Origin: a virus
Strand: one strand, 5' to 3'
IMG/VR virus record: IMGVR_UViG_3300017598_000361
Location: 1-31,538 of that record
Length of the DNA stretch: 31,538 nt
Shown: positions 14,658-20,938 of the stretch, piece after piece
Numbering within the stretch: the first letter of the stretch is position 1
Layout of the letters: each line of letters starts with the position of its first letter
Translations under genes and position numbers: made by a program
Notes under the pieces: model-generated
The model's input: only the letters and a program-made list of their open reading frames with translations
What the model was told of the DNA's origin: nothing
The model's database searches: none

Positions 14658-16417
14658 TTCTCCACCAGGTACCCGTTGACTAGCCAGCCTGTAGACATCT
14701 CCTCAATCTGTAACGCACCAAGACTAATCACTGTGATGTATTTATTGCTTCCTGAGAGAACGATTCTTTGAGGATTGTCTGTTTGAGTCTGAGCTAAATC
14801 AGAGGCTCCCGTCTTGTCCGGGATCTCCTCCGTGGTGATTGTCCCCATGAGAGGGATAATCTTGATACCAGGAAATCCAACACCTTCTCCAAGAGTCTCG
14901 ACATGCTCTGGTAAATGAAATCGAACTGTGGCTGTATCAGTGCCAGCAATCCGGTCAATAACAACAAAGGTAGAAGGACGGAGGTGCACAAACTCACGAG
15001 TAACAGTGCCCGTATGAGCCGGGTAAGAACCCGATAAATCCAGGTTAAATATCGCATTGCTTCCATTCTCCTTATAGCTTGTGATTGTGCATTCATGCTC
15101 CGTAAACCTAGACGGGAAACCACACCTCTCTCCCGGTAGGCAAATGATGTTTGCGTTAAGGGGATCACTCGACGATCCAGCCGGATATCCAACATTGTAC
15201 CGTCCTCCGTTTTCTACGACATAGTGGGAACCCTTCCAAATTCGTATCGACCCGCAATTGTTCGTGTGATGATCTCCAACCCAATGATTGCTAAAAATAG
15301 CCGCCCAGGTTGCGTCCTTGGTCCAACTCGACCTTGTGATTCCTATGGTCTGCCCGTTATAGGAAAGACTCTCTTGGGGGATTTCAGGCATCTCTGGGTC
15401 ATATCGAATAAACAAAGTCGCAAGATAATAGGAACTCACCCATCTACCAGGCAGGAATATATTATTGAAGAAATGCTGAAAGCTAGGATTGGCATAAGCC
15501 ATACTGCTAGCCATGTGTCTTCCACTGGAATACTTCGCCGCTCCTGGTTCATACGCTGCTAAGAACTCATCCCCACTCGGCAACACAGAGTTCACCCAGT
15601 AGTTGGGAAGGTCCTCAGTATAAGGAAGTCTCGATTCTCCAAAGGCTGTTAGCAACGCCTCCTGTATGTCCTGGAACATTTGATGCGTTCTGACAAATCC
15701 ATAATGAGAACCTCCATAAGGAACTCCGAATAGCCTACTTCCTACGTCTTTTACTCTGTCCCATATAATACGGTTCTTTTCATATAGAGGTTTATTGTCT
15801 TCATAGGTGGCAATGCTGTAGACGAACTCTCCCGCCAACTTCGTGTGAATCAGGTTATGAGTATCTCGGCACCAATACTCAGGTGCATGATGGTTGCATT
15901 TATGAGTGTGAAGATGAGGGAGAAGTTTATTTTCTACCCACTCTCGGAACCTCTTTCTTTCCAGTTCAGTAAGCTCCGAATACAACCAATCATACACCGC
16001 ACTAAGCCTAACCAATACAATACTTCCATAATCTGTACGGTCAGAACTTAGAGTATATCCGTTGATGTGCCAGAGAAGCGACTCCTTGGCACATGCTAAC
16101 CAATCAGCCTTTCCAGTAGCCAGCCACCCAGCCGACATATTGAGAGCCTGATAAGATGAATTGCAATCGTTTACATATCTCTTGTTTGCCGCTTCTAATT
16201 TCTCCCAAATGGGATTTGAATCAATGGCCTTGGCCTGTAGCTTCGCCACATCCACCCAGATTCTAGGATGATCTTTGATATTCGCAAACGGAGTAGGAGA
16301 AGGAGTAGGTTCTGCCGTTGGCGTAGGTGTCGGAGTAGGATCTATAGGACCAGGAGGCACATGAGGACACCCCAATAGAAACAAACTAAAAACCAAGGTT
16401 GTTATAATAGCTCTCAT
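14654..16417 (-). CDS. Lipoprotein with heparinase II/III-like polysaccharide-lyase fold
   Basis: This 587-residue protein starts with a lipoprotein signal peptide (MRAIITTLVFSLFLLGC; lipobox LLGC, Cys17), then a Pro/Thr-rich linker (about 20-44). An alpha/alpha-barrel-like region follows (about 50-335), with WCRDTHNLIHTKLAGEF and GGSHYGFVRTHQMFQD. The C-terminal beta-sandwich (about 350-587) contains NHWVGDHHTNNCGSIRIWKG (377-396), which matches the His-containing signature of heparinase II/III and alginate lyases. Such enzymes cut uronate-containing glycans by beta-elimination. As a host-exported, lipid-anchored protein in the early operon it is not a virion depolymerase. The ATG has an AGGAG site 11 bases upstream and lies inside the preceding gene. 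Lyase activity is inferred. Confidence 0.8.
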   Translation of the reverse strand: MRAIITTLVFSLFLLGCPHVPPGPIDPTPTPTPTAEPTPSPTPFANIKDHPRIWVDVAKLQAKAIDSNPIWEKLEAANKRYVNDCNSSYQALNMSAGWLATGKADWLACAKESLLWHINGYTLSSDRTDYGSIVLVRLSAVYDWLYSELTELERKRFREWVENKLLPHLHTHKCNHHAPEYWCRDTHNLIHTKLAGEFVYSIATYEDNKPLYEKNRIIWDRVKDVGSRLFGVPYGGSHYGFVRTHQMFQDIQEALLTAFGESRLPYTEDLPNYWVNSVLPSGDEFLAAYEPGAAKYSSGRHMASSMAYANPSFQHFFNNIFLPGRWVSSYYLATLFIRYDPEMPEIPQESLSYNGQTIGITRSSWTKDATWAAIFSNHWVGDHHTNNCGSIRIWKGSHYVVENGGRYNVGYPAGSSSDPLNANIICLPGERCGFPSRFTEHECTITSYKENGSNAIFNLDLSGSYPAHTGTVTREFVHLRPSTFVVIDRIAGTDTATVRFHLPEHVETLGEGVGFPGIKIIPLMGTITTEEIPDKTGASDLAQTQTDNPQRIVLSGSNKYITVISLGALQIEEMSTGWLVNGYLVEK

Positions 16418-16778
16418 CTTTCATCTCCTCTTTAATAACTCGCTTCACGCCTCTTACCTTTTTGGTCTGGAACAACCCATCCAACTGAGGATAGTGAACC
16501 ATGGCCACTCGGGCATACATAGATATAAATGAATTGGATATTTTGAAATCATCTCCGGGATATTGTATTGCCTGATCCCATCGAATACGCTCCATGACTC
16601 CCTTGGCTCCGTATCGACTTCGGCCAGATCCAGCCATCTGTAAAGCATACTTACAAAACGCTCGGTATATCTCTGGGCGTTCCCTATGATATTCCCTGAA
16701 CAGGATTACAGAGTCCTGGGGATATTCAAATAAAGCCGTGCCTACAATGTCATTCCCAAATAGATCACCCTGTGTCAT
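16386..16778 (-). CDS. Conserved phage hypothetical protein
   Basis: The 130-residue product contains RSRYGAKGVMERIRWDQAI, followed by DDFKISNSFISMYARVAM and PQLDGLFQTKKVRG. This resembles a small protein widespread in phages and prophages (pattern 'ysaRtifeqiRW...FKinNn..p.yaR.fm..yPe..gfFe.r'), whose function is unknown to me. The stop lies 32 bases inside the lipoprotein gene. Confidence 0.65.
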   Translation of the reverse strand: MTQGDLFGNDIVGTALFEYPQDSVILFREYHRERPEIYRAFCKYALQMAGSGRSRYGAKGVMERIRWDQAIQYPGDDFKISNSFISMYARVAMVHYPQLDGLFQTKKVRGVKRVIKEEMKDESYYNNLGF

Positions 16779-16800
16779 CGGTTTCGCCTCCCGATTTTAT

Positions 16801-17046
16801 CTACTTACGTTTAACTCTTTTTTTCGGCTTCTCGATTTTTCTAATAGCCTTGACAATCTCCGTCTTTTTAACCTTCTTTACGACAGGCTTTTCTACGGGC
16901 TTGTCTGGGAGTGTGGCTACTCCCTTTTTGATAATCTCTAGAAACTCTGGCCAATACTCCCAGCCATAGGTCTTGAACCGCTCAGGATAATTCAGCCGCT
17001 CATTCTCCAACTGCTCAATTCTAAATAACGCGTCTTGTTTATACAT
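16801..17046 (-). CDS. Small protein with very basic C-terminal tail
   Basis: The 81-residue protein has an N-terminal helical part (QDALFRIEQLENERLNYPER) with several Trp/Tyr residues, then a Pro/Val/Lys-rich tail (DKPVEKPVVKKVKKTEIV, KPKKRVKRK). The tail resembles histone-H1-like or nucleic-acid-binding linkers. The ATG follows a GGGAGA site located at the end of the cysteine-rich gene, one base after its stop. No family is recognised. Confidence 0.55.
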   Translation of the reverse strand: MYKQDALFRIEQLENERLNYPERFKTYGWEYWPEFLEIIKKGVATLPDKPVEKPVVKKVKKTEIVKAIRKIEKPKKRVKRK

Positions 17047-17047
17047 A

Positions 17048-17227
17048 CTAATCTCCCATTAAAATACTTACACAATATCCATACTTTGTGCCCGTGCGAA
17101 TACAAGCACATCCCTCTCCGCATATGTCTGCATCTAGACATCGAAACGTTGGACAGTAATTACACTTTGCCTCTGTAACAGAAAGAGCCATTACCAAAGA
17201 CACCAATAATAATATGATCCATTTCAT
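17048..17227 (-). CDS. Secreted cysteine-rich peptide with knottin-like spacing
   Basis: This 59-residue product has a classic Sec signal peptide (MKWIILLLVSLVMALSVTEA, cleavage expected after A20) and a mature part of about 39 residues with seven cysteines (C22, C25, C30, C36, C40, C42, C52). From C25 the spacing is CX4CX5CX3CXCX9C, which is the inhibitor-cystine-knot layout of squash-type trypsin inhibitors (CX6CX5CX3CXCX5C), including an acidic DAD before the third Cys and GYC at the end. C22 is unpaired in that scheme. The ATG overlaps the upstream stop (ATGA), and the TAG lies one base before the next start. Export to the periplasm is inferred; the target is unknown. Confidence 0.6.
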   Translation of the reverse strand: MKWIILLLVSLVMALSVTEAKCNYCPTFRCLDADICGEGCACIRTGTKYGYCVSILMGD

Positions 17228-17301
17228 AGCGTAAATGCCGCCACAATTAAAAGGCCAATCATTCCAAAGAATAGCACTGCATGTAAAAGCTCTTGGGTCA
17301 A
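17224..17301 (-). CDS. 25-residue hydrophobic membrane peptide
   Basis: A TTG start overlaps the upstream stop (TTGA) after AGAGGAGAGGG, and the TGA overlaps the knottin-like gene ATG (ATGA). The product, MTQELLHAVLFFGMIGLLIV plus AAFTL, is almost entirely one membrane helix. It may be a real micropeptide or only a translational bridge to the next gene. The couplings on both sides are the sole evidence. Confidence 0.4.
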   Translation of the reverse strand: MTQELLHAVLFFGMIGLLIVAAFTL

Positions 17302-17489
17302 TGTACCCTCTCCTCTGGCTTCAAAGGACAAGCCTTTTCAATTTCAATTAAAAGGTTTTTCACTTCTGCCCGGATTCCCCAAATCGCATCTTTCATATCT
17401 CTATTTATATCGAGAGAATCTTGGACTGCATTTTCCAGTTCAAGTAAAGCGTTTTCCACTCGGGCCATTTGATTCTCGACGTAGTTCAT
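17298..17489 (-). CDS. Small coiled-coil protein
   Basis: The 63-residue product (66 if the GTG at 17498 is used) is a nearly continuous amphipathic helix with heptad-like Leu/Val/Ile spacing (VENALLELENAVQDSLDI, IRAEVKNLLIEIEKA). I prefer the ATG at 17489 because it forms an ATGA overlap with the upstream stop. No membrane segment and no recognised family. Confidence 0.5.
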   Translation of the reverse strand: MNYVENQMARVENALLELENAVQDSLDINRDMKDAIWGIRAEVKNLLIEIEKACPLKPEERVH

Positions 17490-17734
17490 GACTCCCACCG
17501 TAGTTCGTCTAGTTTTACATCTGCCTCATTATATTCTTGGTCTAGAAGCCATTCGTCTCTGAGATCGTCATAGGCTTCGACAAGTTCTGAAGCAAGCCAT
17601 TCTTTTTTGCCTCGTCGTTTTTCCCATTTGCGTTTGAGGTTGTCGATGTAGAGAGTGTTTTGGTGCTTGTCCCATTCTCTCAAGGCAAAAAACATTTCTC
17701 CGTAACCCAAGTCTTTAGAACTCCTCATCTTCAT
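17486..17734 (-). CDS. Small charged hypothetical protein
   Basis: This 82-residue protein is rich in Trp, Lys and Glu (NLKRKWEKRRGKKEWLASEL) and predicted helical. The second ATG (17728) has a better-placed GCGGAG ribosome site than the first. It overlaps both neighbours. No function can be assigned. Confidence 0.5.
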   Translation of the reverse strand: MKMRSSKDLGYGEMFFALREWDKHQNTLYIDNLKRKWEKRRGKKEWLASELVEAYDDLRDEWLLDQEYNEADVKLDELRWES

Positions 17735-18017
17735 ACTCCGCTTTTGTTCGGTTGCAGATTTCGCAAGGCTTACTGTGTGTGTGCCACTCGTCTGGGTGGT
17801 CCACCATTTTGAAAGTATATTTTTCGGTTTCCGTTAATCGTTCTTTTGGATCAAATCGCGGATCATGTGTTCTTAAGCAATCGTCACACATGCGCCTTCT
17901 AATAATTGAGTTGCTTTTGTGCCACTGATAAACACGGCGCGGAAGTAATGTTGGGTCAATTAAAATTTCTTCCCCGGTCATCGGGTCTAAGTCTATAATA
18001 AGTTTTTGATTATTCAT
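17715..18017 (-). CDS. Two-CxxC zinc-binding hypothetical protein, first gene after the promoter
   Basis: The ATG at 18017 follows AAAGGGG at good spacing and gives 100 residues; the frame is open to 18041 but without a ribosome site. Two pairs, MCDDCLRTHD and PCEICNRTKAEY, lie about 40 residues apart with His residues between them (DHPDEWHTHSK), so a zinc-finger-like fold is likely. It is the first gene of the leftward accessory/early operon. Function unknown. Confidence 0.55.
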   Translation of the reverse strand: MNNQKLIIDLDPMTGEEILIDPTLLPRRVYQWHKSNSIIRRRMCDDCLRTHDPRFDPKERLTETEKYTFKMVDHPDEWHTHSKPCEICNRTKAEYEDEEF

Positions 18018-18039
18018 CTCAGCCCCTTTCATGCCTACC

Positions 18040-18068
18040 ATTCAATACCACATATCAAGACCTGTCAA
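18040..18068 (-). promoter_or_regulatory. Probable sigma-70 promoter for the leftward accessory/early operon
   Basis: On the minus strand TTGACA (complement of 18063-18068) is followed after 17 bases by TTGAAT (18040-18045), a perfect -35 and a 4-of-6 -10. A second TTGACA lies 25 bases upstream (18088-18093). It sits in the only gap between the structural/lysis genes and the accessory operon, which supports the assignment. Transcription would begin near 18033, just before the first ribosome site. Confidence 0.55.
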
Positions 18069-18096
18069 ACATTTTAGGAATTTTATTTGTCAATGA

Positions 18097-18852
18097 TTAT
18101 AGATATTTAGAGGGGTCTTCAATCCAGCCGTAATGCAGGAGGTCGTTTGTGTTGATCACATTTGACACTCTTATATAAAGGGTAGAATCAGTAATGCCAA
18201 TAACCCCAAAGTCGGTGTTGGCGCTTCCAACCACTTCTTGATAAGCCCACATACTTTCCGGGGTTGTGCCTCCAAGGGAGGCCGCAGCAGAAGACACCGC
18301 CGCCCAGGCGGTAACGTTGTTTCCGCTACATGAAACCCCAACGTCGGCAAACTCTGCCGTAGCTGGGAACGGGTCAAGAACCGCCGCTACAAAAGTGGCG
18401 CTTTGCGTTTGGTGCGCGGCAGACAACGCCGTAACAGCCCTGTAGTGGCCTCTATTGTAATTAAAAGTAAACAGAAGAGAAGTAGACGTAGTAGCAACGG
18501 CCCCAATATAGGTCCACTCCTTAAACTCCTGTAGCCCCGTGCTAGGGGGATTTGGGTCCATCGTTAACGCTACAGCATCATTAGAGATAACCCCGTATAA
18601 ATAATAGATCGTGCTTGCGGCCACGCTTAACCCCGTCCTCAGTCCACCTGCCCCACCAGTGGAAAACCTACACCGCAGATTAGAAGTCACCGTAAATAGT
18701 CTACTACCTATAATGAAGTAAGCTGGTGCATTACTCGATGCGGATACTTGTACGGTCTGAACATCATAGTATTGAAACCCAGGCTTGATATACCGCCCGA
18801 CGAATCGTAGACCATTTACGTCTACTACATATCCCTTTTGACGGGTACTCAT
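18097..18852 (-). CDS. Probable tail-fibre or virion surface protein
   Basis: The 251-residue product is Ser/Thr/Ala/Val-rich with regular beta-strand patterns. The segment STIYYLYGVISNDAVALTMD, followed by a PNPPSTG turn and WTYIGAVATTSTSLLFTFNY, resembles a shaft domain repeatedly seen in phage fibres and capsid decorations. No signal peptide or enzymatic motif is visible. It overlaps the o-spanin stop by four bases. It could be a receptor-binding accessory to the tailspike; the evidence is compositional. Confidence 0.5.
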   Translation of the reverse strand: MSTRQKGYVVDVNGLRFVGRYIKPGFQYYDVQTVQVSASSNAPAYFIIGSRLFTVTSNLRCRFSTGGAGGLRTGLSVAASTIYYLYGVISNDAVALTMDPNPPSTGLQEFKEWTYIGAVATTSTSLLFTFNYNRGHYRAVTALSAAHQTQSATFVAAVLDPFPATAEFADVGVSCSGNNVTAWAAVSSAAASLGGTTPESMWAYQEVVGSANTDFGVIGITDSTLYIRVSNVINTNDLLHYGWIEDPSKYL

Positions 18853-19109
18853 AAAGAATCCAGTAATATAATCAATGACTTACGGGCTGCTTCACATTCG
18901 GCTTGATTTTTAATCATTCTGGCTGCGTCTTGAATAGTCACCCCGAGAAGGGCAGCATCGCACTCCTGCTGAAACCCCTCGATAGGCGCTCGATAATTAG
19001 GATTCCTCAGATTCTCAGGAACACTAACCTTTGGGAGCGTTGATGATGCGCAAGTAAAGCTCGTTGAGAGTATCCACATCACCAGCATCAATTTGTTCAA
19101 TGATTTCAC
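18849..19109 (-). CDS. Outer-membrane spanin (Rz1-like lipoprotein)
   Basis: The 86-residue product starts inside the i-spanin gene in another frame. A perfect AGGAGG six bases upstream selects the GTG at 19109, giving MKSLNKLMLVMWILSTSFTC with a basic n-region, hydrophobic core and Cys20. The residue before the Cys is Thr, not the usual Gly/Ala/Ser, so lipidation is less certain. After the Cys comes ASSTLPKVSVPENLR, reminiscent of the T7 gp18.7 spanin (CAS...LP..VSV). With the i-spanin it would fuse inner and outer membranes at lysis. Confidence 0.7.
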   Translation of the reverse strand: MKSLNKLMLVMWILSTSFTCASSTLPKVSVPENLRNPNYRAPIEGFQQECDAALLGVTIQDAARMIKNQAECEAARKSLIILLDSL

Positions 19110-19284
19110 GCTTTTCCTCCTGGGCATTGGTTACCTTGGCCAAAGCGATTATCACCCGTTTTTGGGCGTTTGAGAGCGTCTGAGCGGCCTTTAAATCTCG
19201 GGTCACTCTTCCATGCTTTACCCCGAAAAAAAGGGCAATCCCGGCAGCCCCGGCGAATAGAGCCACCAGGATTACGGAAGTCAT
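19024..19284 (-). CDS. Inner-membrane spanin (Rz-like)
   Basis: This 86-residue protein has an N-terminal membrane helix (VILVALFAGAAGIALFFGV, residues 4-22), then a periplasmic helical region (DLKAAQTLSNAQKRVIIALA, NAQEEKREIIEQI) suited to coiled-coil formation. The o-spanin gene begins in the +1-type overlapping frame near its end, the classic Rz/Rz1 arrangement. It directly follows the holin-like gene. Shorter than lambda Rz (153) but similar to T7-type spanins. Confidence 0.75.
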   Translation of the reverse strand: MTSVILVALFAGAAGIALFFGVKHGRVTRDLKAAQTLSNAQKRVIIALAKVTNAQEEKREIIEQIDAGDVDTLNELYLRIINAPKG

Positions 19285-19458
19285 TTACTTCTTAGCTTCC
19301 TTGCCCAGGTCGGCCAAGCCTTGACCAACGATGAACGCCATAGCTAGCTGAACAATCTGCTCAACAGATCCTTCCAGTGCTGGCACATAGTGAGCAACCA
19401 CTGCCACAATTACCGCCCCCACAGCTACCATGAATTTCTTAGATTTGAATATTCCCAT
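19285..19458 (-). CDS. Holin-like small membrane protein
   Basis: The ATG at 19458 has AAGGAG six bases upstream. The 57-residue product begins MGIFKSKKFMVAVGAVIVAV and continues with a second hydrophobic region (SVEQIVQLAMAFIVGQG) before a charged end (LADLGKEAKK). Two candidate membrane segments and the position between endolysin and spanins fit a holin of class II type. The GQGLADLGKEAKK end recurs in small phage proteins annotated in lysis regions. Activity is inferred from context. Confidence 0.65.
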   Translation of the reverse strand: MGIFKSKKFMVAVGAVIVAVVAHYVPALEGSVEQIVQLAMAFIVGQGLADLGKEAKK

Positions 19459-19471
19459 TTCCCTCTCCTTG

Positions 19472-19807
19472 TTATTTTACCTGCAGGTGGAAATGTGGAG
19501 CCGTTCCATGTGTTAAAATCGGAACCGTCAACACCTTCAACCTGTTCATATCGTAGGGATATAAAATGTTAATTGCCCTACGAATTCGTTCAGATCCATC
19601 CATACCGCCAATTTCTAAAATGGCTATGTCTACGCCTCGGTAGTACCTATGCACAGATCCTTCCTGTTCTCTGAATATACTTGTTATTACAATGTCATCC
19701 CCATAAAGATCCTCGGCCAAATACTCAAGCGTTCTCACGATTCTCTTGAGCTTCTTGTTCAGCTTGGCGTATTGCCGCTGCTTGTCCGGGTCTTTGAATA
19801 GAATCAT
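19472..19807 (-). CDS. Endolysin, M15-type peptidoglycan peptidase
   Basis: The 111-residue protein carries the zinc-peptidase pattern of the D-Ala-D-Ala carboxypeptidase/VanY group: SVHRYYRGVDIAI (H53 and D60 as ligands) and APHFHLQV near the end (H107 ligand, H105). It is shorter than most M15 enzymes and has no signal peptide, so it would need the adjacent holin to reach the cell wall. Genes in order are endolysin, holin-like, i-spanin, o-spanin, a compact lysis cassette. No cell-wall-binding domain is present. Confidence 0.8.
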   Translation of the reverse strand: MILFKDPDKQRQYAKLNKKLKRIVRTLEYLAEDLYGDDIVITSIFREQEGSVHRYYRGVDIAILEIGGMDGSERIRRAINILYPYDMNRLKVLTVPILTHGTAPHFHLQVK

Positions 19808-20107
19808 TTAGCGGTTCCTTCTGTACGTTCTCTCAATGCTTTTAACTCGGCTACAGACTGTATCAAGTCTTTCTGCTCGACGCTCAGCTTTGATGAGATG
19901 TCCTCTAAATTCTTCGTAGAGGTTCTTGATGGAACGGGAATTGATGTCATCGACGGTTTTGCTTCGAGCGATCTCCGATTCAAGGTCATGCTTAACAATA
20001 TAATAGTTAGCGACAGCGCCCCCAATAAGGATAAGAAGGGCCACCAGCTTTGCCGCATCACGAATTGCGTATGTCCTGGTGTCATTGTGTTCTTCAGATT
20101 TTGCCAC
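19808..20107 (-). CDS. Small single-pass membrane protein of the lysis region
   Basis: A GTG start with GGGAG eight bases upstream gives 99 residues: a hydrophilic N-terminus, a membrane helix (LVALLILIGGAVANYYIV, about 21-38), then a charged helical tail (ARSKTVDDINSRSIKNLYEE). The TAA ends just before the endolysin ATG. A different frame (19804-20130) is also open over the whole stretch and encodes another single-pass protein. I favour this one because its codons look more natural (many G-starting codons). It might be an antiholin or holin partner; this is inference from position. Confidence 0.55.
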   Translation of the reverse strand: MAKSEEHNDTRTYAIRDAAKLVALLILIGGAVANYYIVKHDLESEIARSKTVDDINSRSIKNLYEEFRGHLIKAERRAERLDTVCSRVKSIERTYRRNR

Positions 20108-20111
20108 ATCA

Positions 20112-20411
20112 CTAACTCCCGTCTAGCCACACTTCGTCTTCTGGTTCACTTACGTTAAAGATAAAATCTCTTATTCGCGTCCATAGTGTGATCTTCTCAG
20201 GGGTAGGTATATCCCCTATTCTTTTTCCATCCTTCATGAATACCGTCTGACCTGGATGACCCTCTTTTTCAATATTCGTAATGACTTGGTAAATCGTAGG
20301 CTTTCCGTTTCTAAAGGTGCCCACTCTCAAATCCCCACGATAGATGGCCCGGTCTACATGGTGACGGTCCTTATAGACTCCAGCCTTTATGAGTCGGTCA
20401 CAAATGGTCAT
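20112..20411 (-). CDS. Small hypothetical protein, possibly DNA-binding
   Basis: This 99-residue protein has an N-terminal ICDRLIKAGVYKDRHHVDRA and a YRGDLRVGTFRNGKPTIYQV segment that could form a small winged or ribbon-type fold, then a tail with a short hydrophobic stretch (ITLWTRIRDFIFNV) and an acidic end. It overlaps the upstream gene by four bases. No family is recognised. Confidence 0.5.
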   Translation of the reverse strand: MTICDRLIKAGVYKDRHHVDRAIYRGDLRVGTFRNGKPTIYQVITNIEKEGHPGQTVFMKDGKRIGDIPTPEKITLWTRIRDFIFNVSEPEDEVWLDGS

Positions 20412-20938
20412 TTAATGTAATCCCACAATCTTTTCCAGACAGTGTAAGAGTAGTCAAGGTCTTGACCAACGTAACTCATAGTATCCAGACCAAGAGCGTC
20501 CCAATCATTCTCTGTAAAATCCTTTATCTCCAACCCAATAATCGCCTTACGATGCTGCACGGTGTTTGCCGTTCCGCTGGTTACAAACTCCACCTTCAGG
20601 TCTTTTAGCTTTGCTCTCCTTGCAACCCACATCGCCTTGGCATTTGTTAGGAAGTTCTCAATGTTTGTTCGCTGAGCCCCCGTGATTTCGTTAAACTGTA
20701 CCGTGTCCCAAGTCCAAAATAGAAAGTCACTCTTAGGGATGTCTTGCTCTGAGAAGGCTACCGAGTATGCGTCTGGACATTGCGTAGCCAAGGCGTTAAG
20801 TTCTGCCGCCGATAAATTGTCCGTGCTTGTTGAGGGGTCAGAAATGTTATTGACTCCATTGGTCTTAGACCAAATCCTTCCCGCAAGACTAAGCCCAGCA
20901 AAGTTTGTACCTGGATTAAATACTAGATATGTAAACAT
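20408..20938 (-). CDS. Hypothetical protein downstream of the tailspike
   Basis: The 176-residue product begins MFTYLVFNPGTNFAGLSLAG and has Trp-rich parts (SDFLFWTWDTVQFNEI, YTVWKRLWDYIK). It starts in a TAATG junction with the tailspike stop, so it is translated with it. It may be a spike chaperone or a virion accessory, but the sequence shows no known motif. Confidence 0.5.
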   Translation of the reverse strand: MFTYLVFNPGTNFAGLSLAGRIWSKTNGVNNISDPSTSTDNLSAAELNALATQCPDAYSVAFSEQDIPKSDFLFWTWDTVQFNEITGAQRTNIENFLTNAKAMWVARRAKLKDLKVEFVTSGTANTVQHRKAIIGLEIKDFTENDWDALGLDTMSYVGQDLDYSYTVWKRLWDYIK

